The notes under the pieces: generated by a model
Database searches by the model: none
What the model was told of the DNA's origin: nothing
Seen by the model: the letters and a program-made list of their open reading frames with translations, nothing else
Assembly (NCBI RefSeq): GCF_004209775.1
Contig: NZ_CP035914.1
Location: 1,240,001 to 1,304,000, forward strand
From: Synechococcus sp. WH 8101
Lineage (GTDB): Bacteria > Cyanobacteriota > Cyanobacteriia > PCC-6307 > Cyanobiaceae
DNA length: 64,000 nucleotides
Direction of reading: 5' to 3'
Shown: positions 43,866 through 53,470 of the stretch, piece after piece
How positions within the stretch are numbered: position 1 is the first letter of the stretch
Layout: the number at the start of each line of letters is the position of its first letter
Program-made: the position numbers and the translations under genes

Positions 43866-44979
43866 GCTGGGAGCGCACCTTGTCGCCCGGGGCGGAGAAC
43901 ACCACCAGCCCTTGCTTGCCCACCTTGCCCTCAAGCCTCTGGCTGCGGGTGATCTGGTCATTGGCCTGGCGCCGCAACACCACCTGGCCTTCGGCGAGCA
44001 CAGCGTCATCGCTCCAGTTCCAGAGACACCGCTCCGCATCGAGCTGATCGCCGGGCTGCTTCAAGCGACAGCCACCGGTCACCAGCACGGTGGTGTCCTT
44101 GAGGTTGACGCGGAAGTTCTGGCCGCTGAGGCTTGATTGCTCCATGCGGGCCCGGAACGGTTCGCTGCTGGTGAGCGTCTCCTTCTGAAAGTTCCAACGG
44201 GTGGTGAGGGCCTCAAGCACGCCTTGGCGTTTGGGGATCCGCACCTGCACCGGCTCGATCAGATCAATGAATCCTTTCTGGGTGTTGCCGGTGAGGCGAC
44301 TGGCCTGCAATTGCTGCAGGGTGTTCTGGTCGTCCCGCCGCTGACCGAGAACGGGTCCGCGGGCCTTGAGAGCACCATCGCCGAGATTCCAATCGGCCAC
44401 ACCAGTGCGGATCACCGTGGTGGGAACCACCTGTTTGTTGACCTTGCCGGTCCACTGCTCGAGCTGCACCACGCCCTTGAGCGTGAGTTGCTGGGTGTCC
44501 TGGCGCAGCTGGGCCGTGGTGGAGCGGATCCGACTGCTGGCGTCATCGGCTTGGGGACGTTGTTCGATCACCAGCAAGGATTGGCCCGGGGTCCAACGCA
44601 ACCGATCACCGCTGATCAACACCTTCTGGCCTTGCAGCTGCTGAAGCTGCACCTGACCCTCCAGGATCACCAGCTCGCCGTCGTTGAACACCATCGCCGA
44701 CTGGGCACGGATTGCAAAAGCCGGGCGGTTGTTGCGATACAACACCCCCGCAGGATTGCGGGCCCGCACCAGGCGCTGCCTCACGTTGTAACGGGCTTCC
44801 GGGCTGCTGAGATCCCAATCGCGCTGCCCATCCGCCTTTTTCTGGCGCAGGTCGAGGGAGCGGAACACGAACGGCGGCGTCTCCGGCGTGGTGATTTCGG
44901 GTGACGACTGGCAACCGACGAGGACCAGGGGCAGCGCCAGCAAGCCCCCGACCAGGGCTCGCCCAGGGATGGGGTGCAT
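43801..44979 (-). CDS. lptC: LptC-family lipopolysaccharide export protein
   Basis: 392 residues. A lipobox (LALPLVLVGC) marks a lipoprotein. The rest is repeated beta segments of the LptC/OstA type (VILEGQVQLQQLQGQKVLISGDRLRWTPGQS, LTLKGVVQLEQ), longer than the enterobacterial LptC as usual in cyanobacteria. It bridges LPS from the inner membrane across the periplasm. It follows metG with a one-base overlap. Confidence 0.75.
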   Translation of the reverse strand: MHPIPGRALVGGLLALPLVLVGCQSSPEITTPETPPFVFRSLDLRQKKADGQRDWDLSSPEARYNVRQRLVRARNPAGVLYRNNRPAFAIRAQSAMVFNDGELVILEGQVQLQQLQGQKVLISGDRLRWTPGQSLLVIEQRPQADDASSRIRSTTAQLRQDTQQLTLKGVVQLEQWTGKVNKQVVPTTVIRTGVADWNLGDGALKARGPVLGQRRDDQNTLQQLQASRLTGNTQKGFIDLIEPVQVRIPKRQGVLEALTTRWNFQKETLTSSEPFRARMEQSSLSGQNFRVNLKDTTVLVTGGCRLKQPGDQLDAERCLWNWSDDAVLAEGQVVLRRQANDQITRSQRLEGKVGKQGLVVFSAPGDKVRSQLSLEEGRPGPQKKRKPAPVSF

Positions 44980-46523
44980 CAGAGCGGAGCGTCGAGTTCG
45001 AGGCGGGCCATCACCGGTTGGGGCTGGGGCAGGGGAGAACCGGCGCTCAGCTTGCCCCAGATCAACCGTTCCTTCCAGGTGGTAGCGACGGGCGCTTCAC
45101 CAAGTTGGTCGAGGATCCGCTGGCTCAGGTCTGGCACAAGGGGCTGCAGCAACAGACCCACCAACCGGCAGCACTCGAGCACGGCGTAGAGATCACGGGC
45201 CACGCTCGCCTCATTGCCGGGTTGCTTCATCCGGCTCCAGGGGGCCTGCTCATTGAGGTAGCCATTGGCCTGGATCGCCAGAGAAAGAATCGCCTCACAG
45301 GCCTGCTGGAAGTGCAACTCGGGCATCGCTTGGCGCACCTTTTCGATCGTCTGTTCCGCGTCGGCTTGAAGCGCATGCCCCGCAGACGCGGTGGAATCGA
45401 TTGGCGGCACAGCGTCGTTGAACCATTTGCGCGCCATCGACGCAGTGCGATTGAGCAGATTGCCGATCGTGTTGGCGAGATCGTTGTTCACCAGATCGGT
45501 GAAGCGTTGCTGCTGAAAGTCACCGTCCTCGCCAAATTGAATGTCGCGCAGCAGATACCAACGCACCGCATCAGCGCCGCAGCGCTCCAGCAACACCTCC
45601 GGATCGAGCACATTGCCCAGTGATTTGCCCATCTTCTGGCCTTCTCGGGTGAGAAATCCATGGCCAAACACCCGTTTGGGCACCGGCAATCCAGCCGACA
45701 TCAACATCGCCGGCCAATACACGGCATGAAAGCGGAGGATGTCTTTGCCGATCACCTGCACATCGGCAGGCCAACCCGCTGCGCCCAATCGGTCGAGATC
45801 CACATCGCCACCGTCATCGAGCAGGGCAGTGAGATACCCGAGCAGGGCATCAAACCAGACATAAAAGGTGTGGCCCTCATGGCCGGGAACGGGCAACCCC
45901 CACGCCACATTGACGCGGGAAATCGAGAAATCACGCAATCCGCCCGCCACAAAATTCTGAATCTCCTTGCGGCGGCTGGCGGGAGCGATGAAGCCCGGTT
46001 GGTTGATCAGCGCTTCGATCCGCTCCTGGAAATGGGAGAGGCAGAAAAAGAGGTTCTCCTCATCGCGCCATTCCAACGGCTTCTGGTGCAAGGGGCAGCA
46101 GGGCTCCTTGGCCTCAGCAGGTTCGTCTTTGAATTCCTCGCAACCGACGCAATACCAGCCGGTCTGGCGGCCGCTGCGGATATCGCCGGCCGCTTCACAG
46201 CGCTGGAAGAAGGCTTGCACCAGGGGGCGATGGCGCGGCTCAGTGGTCCGCACGAAGCGGTCGTTGCTGATGCCCCACTGTCGCCAGGCCTCCAGGTAAC
46301 GGGCGGTGATCCGGTCGCAGTGCTCGCGGGGTTCGATCCCCTGGTCTGCTGCGGTGCGTTGAATCTTCTGGCCGTGTTCATCCACTCCGGTCACGAACAG
46401 CACCGTTTCCCCCTCGAGCCGCTGAAAGCGGGCCAAGGCATCGCAGGCGATCGTGGTGTAAGTGCTGCCGAGGTGCGGCCGGTCGTTGACGTAATAGAGC
46501 GGCGTTGTGAGGCTGTAGGTCAT
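44979..46523 (-). CDS. metG: Methionyl-tRNA synthetase
   Basis: 514-residue class I synthetase. HIGH-like PLYYVNDRPHLGS, the zinc-binding insertion (YCVGCEEF...EPCCPLH), and the KMSKS-form KMGKSLGN. C-terminal anticodon-binding helices are present but no tRNA-binding appendix. Start at 46523. Confidence 0.96.
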   Translation of the reverse strand: MTYSLTTPLYYVNDRPHLGSTYTTIACDALARFQRLEGETVLFVTGVDEHGQKIQRTAADQGIEPREHCDRITARYLEAWRQWGISNDRFVRTTEPRHRPLVQAFFQRCEAAGDIRSGRQTGWYCVGCEEFKDEPAEAKEPCCPLHQKPLEWRDEENLFFCLSHFQERIEALINQPGFIAPASRRKEIQNFVAGGLRDFSISRVNVAWGLPVPGHEGHTFYVWFDALLGYLTALLDDGGDVDLDRLGAAGWPADVQVIGKDILRFHAVYWPAMLMSAGLPVPKRVFGHGFLTREGQKMGKSLGNVLDPEVLLERCGADAVRWYLLRDIQFGEDGDFQQQRFTDLVNNDLANTIGNLLNRTASMARKWFNDAVPPIDSTASAGHALQADAEQTIEKVRQAMPELHFQQACEAILSLAIQANGYLNEQAPWSRMKQPGNEASVARDLYAVLECCRLVGLLLQPLVPDLSQRILDQLGEAPVATTWKERLIWGKLSAGSPLPQPQPVMARLELDAPL

Positions 46524-46610
46524 CGCTTCGGCGGTCGCTCCCGGCCTCAGGCATGGCGCTGGATCCTAACGACCGCTCTTCGCTGCACTTTCCAACCACG
46601 ATCGTTTCCC

Positions 46611-47258
46611 ATGGCCTCCCCTGAGCCGCTCGATCCCTCCCTCCAGGTCTGGTTGTCGGCCCTGCACCAACTGGCTCTGGCCGATGGCGATTTCGATGCG
46701 GAAGAGCGGCGCATGCTCGCGGAACACCTCTCAGAAACCCTGCCGGAATCAGCGCTCGATTGGGAGGCGATGGAGACGGTGGACGACGGTGAACTGGCGC
46801 GGCTTCTGGCGGCGGATCCCACCGTGGCCGAGCAGTTTCTGCGCACCGCTGTGGTGGTGGCTCTCGCCGATGGCCATCTCAGCCGCTCCGAACTCGATCT
46901 GTTGCAGCACTGGGCCGACCTGCTGGGCTGTGATCAGGCGCCGCTGGCGGGTCTCAAACCCTGCATCGACCACCTCAGCAACGACGACTGGCAACCATTG
47001 GAGCCGCTCAAGCATTGGCTGGATGATCTCGACCCCAGCGATCCGCGGGTGGCGGGCTTCATCGTGAACCTGATCCCGGCCCAGTGTCCGTTTGAACGCG
47101 ACATCGTGCTGTTCGGCCACAAGCTGGTGCACATCCCGCCGATGTGCAAACTAAATCCGCTTTACGACCAGCTGGTGGGTCTTCGTTTCCGCTGCCTCGG
47201 CCATCTCTCGGAAGAACAACAATTGCGGATCTGCCGCAAAGACTCCGCCCAGGCATGA
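46611..47258 (+). CDS. TerB-like domain fused to Mo-nitrogenase-C-terminal-type domain
   Basis: 215 residues from ATG 46611. The N-terminal half has TerB-like acidic repeats (LALADGDFDAEERRMLAEHL and VALADGHLSRSELDLL). The C-terminal half has RVAGFIVNLIPAQCPFERDIVLFGHKLVHIPPMCKLNPLYDQLVGLRFRCL, the Mo-dependent nitrogenase C-terminal family (Mo-nitro_C). No nitrogenase is implied; the domain occurs widely in non-fixing cyanobacteria. The stop overlaps the next gene's start by 4 bases. Confidence 0.72.
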   Translation: MASPEPLDPSLQVWLSALHQLALADGDFDAEERRMLAEHLSETLPESALDWEAMETVDDGELARLLAADPTVAEQFLRTAVVVALADGHLSRSELDLLQHWADLLGCDQAPLAGLKPCIDHLSNDDWQPLEPLKHWLDDLDPSDPRVAGFIVNLIPAQCPFERDIVLFGHKLVHIPPMCKLNPLYDQLVGLRFRCLGHLSEEQQLRICRKDSAQA

Positions 47259-49072
47259 GCGCCTCCCTCGACTCAGTCGACGTGCTCGTGTGGGGCGGCG
47301 GCACCGGCGGCGTGGCGGCAGCGATCCAGGCGGCGCGTGGTGGTGCCTCCACACTGTTGTTGACCCCTAGCCGCTGGCTCGGCGGGATGGTGAGTGCCGC
47401 CGGGGTGTGCTGCCCCGATGGCAACGAGCTCACCCCCTGGCAGACGGGCCTGTGGGGAGCCTTCCTCAGGGAACTGGAGCGGCGTGAGCCTGAGGGGCTC
47501 GATCACAATTGGGTGAGCTGTTTCGGCTACCGGCCCACCACCGCAGAGCAGATCCTGCAGGACTGGGTGGCGGCTGAGGCCAAGCTGCTCTGGTGGCCAG
47601 GCTGCCGGTTGCTGGCGGTGGAGCGGCATGGGTCGCTGATCACGGCGGTGCGCGTCGAAGTCGACGGAGAGCAGCGCCGGCTTGGCTGTCAGGTGGTGAT
47701 CGATGGCAGCGATCGCGGCGATCTGCTGCCCCTGGCCGAAGCTCCCTTTCGCTTCGGTTGGGAACCACAGGAGCAATGGGGCGAACCGAGTGCTCCCAGC
47801 GCTGAGCGGATTCGCACGGAAGCGTTCTTCAAGGAGCAACCGGTGCAATCGCCCACCTGGGTGGTGATGGGGCAATTGCAGAGCGACACCCTGAAGGCGG
47901 ATCCAGTTCGTGGCATCGATCCCGCCGCTTACCCCCAGCTACCAGCACCGTTTGAACGCGCCTGTGAAGCCTTCGGCCTGGAGCGCACCCTCACCTATGG
48001 GCGCCTGCCTGGTGGGCTGGTGATGCTCAACTGGCCCCTCCATGGCAACGACTGGCATTGGGGGTTGGAGCGAGCCTTCAGCAATGATCCTGCGCAGGAG
48101 GCGGAGCTCTTTCACGAGATGCAGGCCCACAGCCTGCGTTTTGGCGAAGCCCTGAAGGAAGCGAGCGGCGGCTGGCTGCAACTCGGCGATGCGTTTCCTG
48201 CTGAATCAGGCAGCCCGGCCCCCTGGCTGGCCGCCATGCCCTACTGGCGGGAGGGGCGCCGCATGGTGGGACGCGCCACGGTGATCGAGCAGGATCTGCT
48301 GCCCCTTGGCGAGGGGTCTTCGTGCGCTGCCTTGCCGCGCGATCCAGCCGGTGCGCTGCAATCGATCGCTGTGGGCAATTACGCCAATGACCATCACTAT
48401 CCTGGGCCGGATTGGCCCTTGGCAGCCAAGAGCTGCCGTTGGGGTGGGCGCTGGACGGGCACACCGTTCTGTGTCCCCTACGGCGCACTGGTGAGTGCCG
48501 AGATCGACAATCTGCTGGCGGCTGATAAGGCGATCAGCACCAGCCACATGGCCAATGGCGCCACACGACTGCAGCCATTGGTGTTGAACGTGGGCCAGGC
48601 GGCTGGAGCAGCGGCAGCGCTGGCGGTGCAATCAGGACGACGACCTGCGCAGGTGACAGCAAGTGAGCTACAAAAACGCCTGCTGAGCGATGCCTACGCA
48701 CCAGCGGCGGTGATGCCCGATTGGCACACGCCTTGGCATCACCCGCAGTGGCGTGAGCGTCAGCGCAGAGCTCTTGCCGATCCCACAAGCTTGATCCACC
48801 CAGTTCTGACTCCGTTCAGCGGGTTCGCCTCTGACGCAGAGTCAGGTGGCATCCCAACAGAACGACAGGCCTCGCACTGGCCTGGGCGGTTGGTGCCTGA
48901 TGGCTCAGGGGGCTACACCCTCCAGCAGGCCGAAGGGATCTCTTGGCCTTTGATCACCTTGGAACCCTCGATCGATCGTTGGCTGGCGCAACATGAGAAG
49001 CCCGTCGACATCAACCTTGTGGGGGTTGTGAATCAATGGGGGCCTTGGCTTCGCGTGATTGGTGTGGCTTGA
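47255..49072 (+). CDS. FAD-dependent oxidoreductase
   Basis: 605 residues. The N-terminal dinucleotide-binding motif is VLVWGGGTGGVAAAIQAARGG; the family of FAD_oxidored-type proteins fits (MVSAAGVCCPDGNELTP, CQVVIDGSDRGDLL, and the C-terminal NLLAADKAISTSHMANGATRLQPLVLNVGQAAGAAAALAV). Substrate unknown. Coupled to the upstream TerB fusion gene by ATGA overlap. Confidence 0.8.
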   Translation: MSASLDSVDVLVWGGGTGGVAAAIQAARGGASTLLLTPSRWLGGMVSAAGVCCPDGNELTPWQTGLWGAFLRELERREPEGLDHNWVSCFGYRPTTAEQILQDWVAAEAKLLWWPGCRLLAVERHGSLITAVRVEVDGEQRRLGCQVVIDGSDRGDLLPLAEAPFRFGWEPQEQWGEPSAPSAERIRTEAFFKEQPVQSPTWVVMGQLQSDTLKADPVRGIDPAAYPQLPAPFERACEAFGLERTLTYGRLPGGLVMLNWPLHGNDWHWGLERAFSNDPAQEAELFHEMQAHSLRFGEALKEASGGWLQLGDAFPAESGSPAPWLAAMPYWREGRRMVGRATVIEQDLLPLGEGSSCAALPRDPAGALQSIAVGNYANDHHYPGPDWPLAAKSCRWGGRWTGTPFCVPYGALVSAEIDNLLAADKAISTSHMANGATRLQPLVLNVGQAAGAAAALAVQSGRRPAQVTASELQKRLLSDAYAPAAVMPDWHTPWHHPQWRERQRRALADPTSLIHPVLTPFSGFASDAESGGIPTERQASHWPGRLVPDGSGGYTLQQAEGISWPLITLEPSIDRWLAQHEKPVDINLVGVVNQWGPWLRVIGVA

Positions 49073-49126
49073 GGGTTAGTTCAATCCGGGATGATGCCCA
49101 GAACCTCTGAGCTTCGGTCCGGCTGA

Positions 49127-50722
49127 ATGCCCACTGCACTGACGCGCCTTCTGGGCCCCTGGAGGCCCGGAGATCTGGATGGCTTCCTGGCTCTGGGTCT
49201 CAACAACCTGATTCAGATCCTGCTCATCATCAGCCTCTGCCGCGGCATCCTCGGTTACCCCGATGCCCTGCTGTTCGGGCAGATCCTGCCAGCTGCTGGC
49301 GTCAGCCTGTTGGTCGGCAATCTGGCCTACACCCACCTGGCCAGACGCCTCGCTGCTCGGGAAAAGCGCAGTGACTGCACAGCACTCCCCTATGGGATCA
49401 ACACGGTCAGCCTGTTTGCCTACATCTTCCTGGTGATGCTGCCAGTGAAGCTGGCGGCTCTGAACAGTGGCCAGCCGGAGGCAGCCGCTATCACACGCTC
49501 ATGGCATGCCGGCATGGTGGCCTGCCTGGGCTCAGGCCTGATCGAAACGGCGGGTGCTTTTTGCGCCGATCGCTTGAGACGCTGGTTGCCTCGTGCCGCA
49601 TTGCTCTCCACGCTCTCTGGCATCGCTCTCGGTTACATCGCCCTGGGTTTCCTCTTGCGGACCTATGCCAATCCACTGGTTGGATTGGCGAGTTTGGCTG
49701 TCATTTTGCTCGGTTACTACGCCAGGGTTCAGTGGCCTTTACCCACGGGGTTAATGGCCGTATTACTCGGCATGGTGCTCGCCTGGAGTAGTGGTCTGAT
49801 TCATCCCTCGACAAGCGCTTGGCAGGACAGCCTCAGCACAGTCAAGCTTCAAACCCCAACACTGCACCTCACCACCCTCTGGCAGGCACGCGCCGACTTG
49901 CTTCCCTGGCTTGGGGTGATCGTACCGATGGGACTGTTCAATGTGATCGGGTCTTTGCAGAATCTGGATAGCGCTGATGCCGCAGGAGATCACTACGGCA
50001 CTCGCTCCTGCCTCTTGATTGATGGCATCGGCACGTTGGCAGCCGCAGCCTTGGGATCCTGTTTTCCGACAACGATCTACATCGGTCATTCAGGCTTCAA
50101 AGACCTCGGGGCCCGTTCGGGTTATTCGTGGCTCAATGGTGTGGTGATGGGAGCAGCCTGCTTCCTTGGACTGTTCGGTCTGATCTCACTGCTAGTTCCC
50201 ATTGATGCCGGTATGGCGATCGTGCTCTACATCGGGATTGCGATGACGTCACAAGCGTTTCAGGCCACACCGTCCAGGCATGCGCCGGCCGTGGTGTTGG
50301 GAATCCTGCCTGGCCTGGCGGGATGGGGAGCACAATTACTGAAAGCTGGCCTGCGAACAGGCGGGTTGGGGAGCGAGGCCAGACCCTTCAACGAGTCGAT
50401 GATCACCCAGTTGGCATCAGGTGATGTCTGGGCGGCGGGTGCCTTTGCACTTGAGCAAGGACAGATCATCACATCGATGCTGTTAGCCGCCCTGTTGGTC
50501 TTTGCCATTGAAAAGCGGTTTCTCGCTGCGGCAGTCTGTAGCGGCTCAGCAGCTGTTCTGTCCTGGTTCGGGGTGCTGCATGCCTGGTCGTTCTCAACAG
50601 CAGACACCGTTTTGAATCTGGGCTGGGGGACGGGCCAGCCTTGGGCGATTGCCTATGGCGTCATCACTGTGTTGATTCTGATTGCCCGGATGCTTCCGCA
50701 AGATTCTCAAATCGCTGGATGA
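49127..50722 (+). CDS. NCS2/AzgA-like permease (putative purine or xanthine transporter)
   Basis: 531 residues with about 12 hydrophobic segments. The plan (LGLNNLIQILLIISLCRGILG, LPYGINTVSLFAYIFLVMLPV, GSLQNLDSADAAGDHYGTRSCLLIDGIGTLAAAALGSCFPTTIYIGHSGFKDLGARSGYSWLNGVVMG) follows xanthine/uracil permeases of the AzgA branch. Two purine-related genes lie just downstream, which supports nucleobase uptake, though the substrate is inferred. The next gene overlaps its stop by 4 bases. Confidence 0.75.
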   Translation: MPTALTRLLGPWRPGDLDGFLALGLNNLIQILLIISLCRGILGYPDALLFGQILPAAGVSLLVGNLAYTHLARRLAAREKRSDCTALPYGINTVSLFAYIFLVMLPVKLAALNSGQPEAAAITRSWHAGMVACLGSGLIETAGAFCADRLRRWLPRAALLSTLSGIALGYIALGFLLRTYANPLVGLASLAVILLGYYARVQWPLPTGLMAVLLGMVLAWSSGLIHPSTSAWQDSLSTVKLQTPTLHLTTLWQARADLLPWLGVIVPMGLFNVIGSLQNLDSADAAGDHYGTRSCLLIDGIGTLAAAALGSCFPTTIYIGHSGFKDLGARSGYSWLNGVVMGAACFLGLFGLISLLVPIDAGMAIVLYIGIAMTSQAFQATPSRHAPAVVLGILPGLAGWGAQLLKAGLRTGGLGSEARPFNESMITQLASGDVWAAGAFALEQGQIITSMLLAALLVFAIEKRFLAAAVCSGSAAVLSWFGVLHAWSFSTADTVLNLGWGTGQPWAIAYGVITVLILIARMLPQDSQIAG

Positions 50723-51210
50723 ACCTAGGTCTGGAAGAGGTCGTCTGCTTCATCAAAGCCGGCGGTGCAGCGACAAAGGCAAAGGTTGAGATGATGACGT
50801 CACGGTTGGCTCAGATTTCAGTGCTTGGCTCTCTACTGATCACCTTCAACATCCCCAGCCCTCATCTGGAAGGCACGCTGCTACCACGCGGTTTCTTCCT
50901 TGGCGTTGGCTTGATCTACCTGGCTGCCCTTGCCGTAGACCGACTGGCGGCGAGCTGGCGTTTGCCAGGGGCTGCCGCCGTGTTGCTCCTGGGCTTTCTG
51001 ATTCCCACAGCATGGTTGAACCAATCTCAGCTCCTTGATGCCGCTCACGAGGAAACCCTGCATCGGGTCAGCCTGGCGCTCCTGATGTTCTACGCCGGTT
51101 GTGTTGAACGCTACATCCAACACATGAACTGCATAGACTCGAACCCTAGATGGGCACATCCTTCAGAATGGACCTGGTCTCTCATTATGAAGACAGTAGA
51201 TAAGGATTGA
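50719..51210 (+). pseudogene. Truncated cation:proton antiporter-like membrane protein
   Basis: 163 residues. Residues about 35-120 (LPRGFFLGVGLIYLAALAVDRLAASWRLPGAAAVLLLGFLIP, then LLDAAHEETLHRVSLALLMFYAG) look like the first helices of a CPA-type Na+/H+ antiporter, which would normally be 400 or more residues. The sequence then ends in an unrelated tail. It starts inside the permease stop codon (ATGA). A broken antiporter at the edge of the lower-GC region is the simplest reading; a short functional protein cannot be excluded. Confidence 0.5.
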
Positions 51211-51285
51211 TTGAGTCTGATCGTTATCGTCATTCCTTTGGATCTCTGTGATCGCTGCTTCACTGTCTAGCTGTACTCCCCTGTC

Positions 51286-52137
51286 ATGCAATCTAATCCG
51301 CAGAACCGACTTGATTCTTCAGAAGAATGGGCTGACATTCTCATAATGACAGGATTGCATGAAGAATTGGTAGGGCTCCAAAGGGTATTTGGAAGTGAAT
51401 GTCATAGACTGGCTCGATATGGGACCTCCTATCTCGTCTACGAATGGAGGCGATCATCACGACATGTGCGGATTGTTGCCCTTCGACAGCAGGAGAAAGG
51501 GTTAACCAGCTCGGCAGTCACGGCAACGAAGGCGTTGTGCCTCTGGCGGCCCAAACTAGCAGTGATGACTGGCATCTGTGCCGGCGTAAAATCAGCTGTC
51601 AATTTAGGAGACCTGGTCGTAGCTAGCCAATGTTTTGAGCACTCCAGCGGCCAGCTCAGGGATGGTGAATTGATTCCTGAGCAGAATCGAGTATCAACAC
51701 CGCCGTGGGTACTAGATTTTTTGATGGCGCACACAGATTCCCAGGAGTTGCAAGAGCAAGTTCGAGTTGGTTTCGGCCAGTCGTTGCCCTCTGATCTGAT
51801 ACCAACCATTCATTATGGTGCGATGGCATGCGGTCCGCAAGTGATAAAAGATCAATCGTATATTGAGAGCCTGAAAAGCAAAGAGCATTCCCTGCTTGCC
51901 ATCGATATGGAGTCGTACGGGATTGCACTCGCCGCCTCGATGTGTAGCACGTATGTGCGCCCGATCGTTCCCTTGATCGTGAAGGGTGTATGTGATTTTG
52001 CTGATTCAGAAAAGACAGACGCATGGCACGATTATTGTTCTTATGCAAGCGCTGCGTTTCTACATGCAGTTCTTGACCGAGCCATCAGTCGCGAAAGGGC
52101 CTACAATTGGATTAAAGACATCGCAAATGATGACTGA
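51286..52137 (+). CDS. Nucleoside phosphorylase-fold protein (MTA/SAH nucleosidase-like)
   Basis: 283 residues. Phosphorylase-superfamily segments are seen: DILIMTGLHEELVGLQRVFG, AVMTGICAGV(KSAV)NLGDLVVASQC, AIDMESYGIALAA and VKGVCDFADSEKTDAWHDYCSYASAAF. These form the base- and ribose-binding sites of the 5'-methylthioadenosine/SAH nucleosidase type. Length is somewhat above the norm of 230-240. It overlaps the deaminase gene by up to 11 bases, so the two act in one pathway, probably salvage of methylthioadenosine or related purines. Confidence 0.7.
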   Translation: MQSNPQNRLDSSEEWADILIMTGLHEELVGLQRVFGSECHRLARYGTSYLVYEWRRSSRHVRIVALRQQEKGLTSSAVTATKALCLWRPKLAVMTGICAGVKSAVNLGDLVVASQCFEHSSGQLRDGELIPEQNRVSTPPWVLDFLMAHTDSQELQEQVRVGFGQSLPSDLIPTIHYGAMACGPQVIKDQSYIESLKSKEHSLLAIDMESYGIALAASMCSTYVRPIVPLIVKGVCDFADSEKTDAWHDYCSYASAAFLHAVLDRAISRERAYNWIKDIANDD

Positions 52138-53470
52138 TTTGCATGCCGTTGACACTCTGATCTCTGGAGGCATTGTCGTCACCATGGACTCCCATCGTCG
52201 TGTCATCGCCGATGGGGCCGTTGCTGTTAAGGCCGGCAAGATCGTATCGGTGGGCGAGCGTCAATCTGTTGAAGCAGTCTGCAGTCCTCAGGATCGCATC
52301 GATGCCCAAGGACGCACGGTGATTCCGGGGTTGATCAACGGCCATGCCCACCTGCCGATGACCCTGTTCCGCGGTCTGGCGGATGACCAGGATGTCGATG
52401 AGTGGCTGCAGCACACGATCTTCCCAGCCGAGGCGATGAACGTGGATGAGGCATTTGTGCGTTGCGGAACGCGACTTGGCCTTGCTGAGTTGATACGAGG
52501 CGGGATCACCACCGTCTGCGATATGTATTACTTCGAAAATGCCGTTGCCGAGGAGATGGCGGCGGCTGGGCTCCGCGGCTTACTTGGTCAGGCTTTGATC
52601 GACTTCCCCTCTCCCGATGCCAACGACTATGCGACGGCGCTCGATGTCATCCATCGTTTTGTGGAGCGTTGGCGTGGTCATCATTTGATTACCCCGGCCA
52701 TCGCTCCACATGCCCCCTACACCGTAGGGGATGAGCACCTGAAGGAAGCCCACCGTTTTGCTCTCGACCACGATTGCCCGTTCATCATCCACCTGGCAGA
52801 AAGTCAACACGAGGTGGCTGAAAGTATGCGGCTCAAGGGTGCCAGGCCCGTGGAACATCTTTCCCATCTCGGTGTTTTAAGCAATCGCATGGTAGCAGCG
52901 CATGTTGTCTGGGCTGAAAACCATGAACTTGATCTGTTGGCCGACCATGGCGTCGGCGTGGTACATAACCCTCAGTCGAACATGAAACTTGCCTCGGGGG
53001 TGGCACCGTTACCACAGATGCTGATGCGGGATATGGCCGTAGGCTTGGGCACGGATGGTTCAGCCTCCAATAATGATTTGAGCTTGTGGGAGGAAATTGA
53101 CACAGCCGCCAAGCTGCACAAACTGGTTACGGCTGATCCCAAGATGATCTCTGCTCAACAGGCGTTTGAGCTCGCCACGATTCACGGAGCCAGAGCTCTG
53201 CATCTGGATCAACAGATCGGCTCGCTGGAGGTGGGCAAGCGAGCCGACATCGTAGTGCTGGAGATGGAGGCGATCAACCAGGTTCCCCTTAGCAGTATTT
53301 ACTCAGCGCTGGTGTATGCCACCAAGGCCAACGATGTCTGCGATCTGATGGTGGAAGGCCAGGTATTGCTTCGTGATCGCCAGTTAACCACGATCGACGA
53401 GAGAATGGTAAAAGATGTTGGCCTTGTGCTGCGAAAGAAGATCGTCGACCGACTGCAAGTCCCACTCTGA
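52127..53470 (+). CDS. Amidohydrolase, MTA/SAH deaminase (TRZ/ATZ family)
   Basis: 447 residues. Metal-dependent deaminase fold with GLINGHAHLPMTLFRGLADD (HxH ligand pair), IAPHAPYTVG, IHLAESQHEV (His, Glu) and GLGTDGSASNNDLSLWEEI (catalytic Asp). This matches 5'-methylthioadenosine/S-adenosylhomocysteine deaminases and chlorohydrolases. Starts at ATG 52127 or 52130. Together with the nucleosidase and the NCS2 permease it forms a purine or methylthioadenosine salvage unit. Confidence 0.82.
   Translation: MMTDLHAVDTLISGGIVVTMDSHRRVIADGAVAVKAGKIVSVGERQSVEAVCSPQDRIDAQGRTVIPGLINGHAHLPMTLFRGLADDQDVDEWLQHTIFPAEAMNVDEAFVRCGTRLGLAELIRGGITTVCDMYYFENAVAEEMAAAGLRGLLGQALIDFPSPDANDYATALDVIHRFVERWRGHHLITPAIAPHAPYTVGDEHLKEAHRFALDHDCPFIIHLAESQHEVAESMRLKGARPVEHLSHLGVLSNRMVAAHVVWAENHELDLLADHGVGVVHNPQSNMKLASGVAPLPQMLMRDMAVGLGTDGSASNNDLSLWEEIDTAAKLHKLVTADPKMISAQQAFELATIHGARALHLDQQIGSLEVGKRADIVVLEMEAINQVPLSSIYSALVYATKANDVCDLMVEGQVLLRDRQLTTIDERMVKDVGLVLRKKIVDRLQVPL

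Noticed and set aside
45660-46610. N-terminal extension of the TerB/Mo-nitro_C protein
   Set aside because: Antisense to metG; the family match starts at 46611.
51986-52126. Longer N-terminus of the deaminase
   Set aside because: It lies inside the nucleosidase gene in another frame; conserved sequence begins at 52127.
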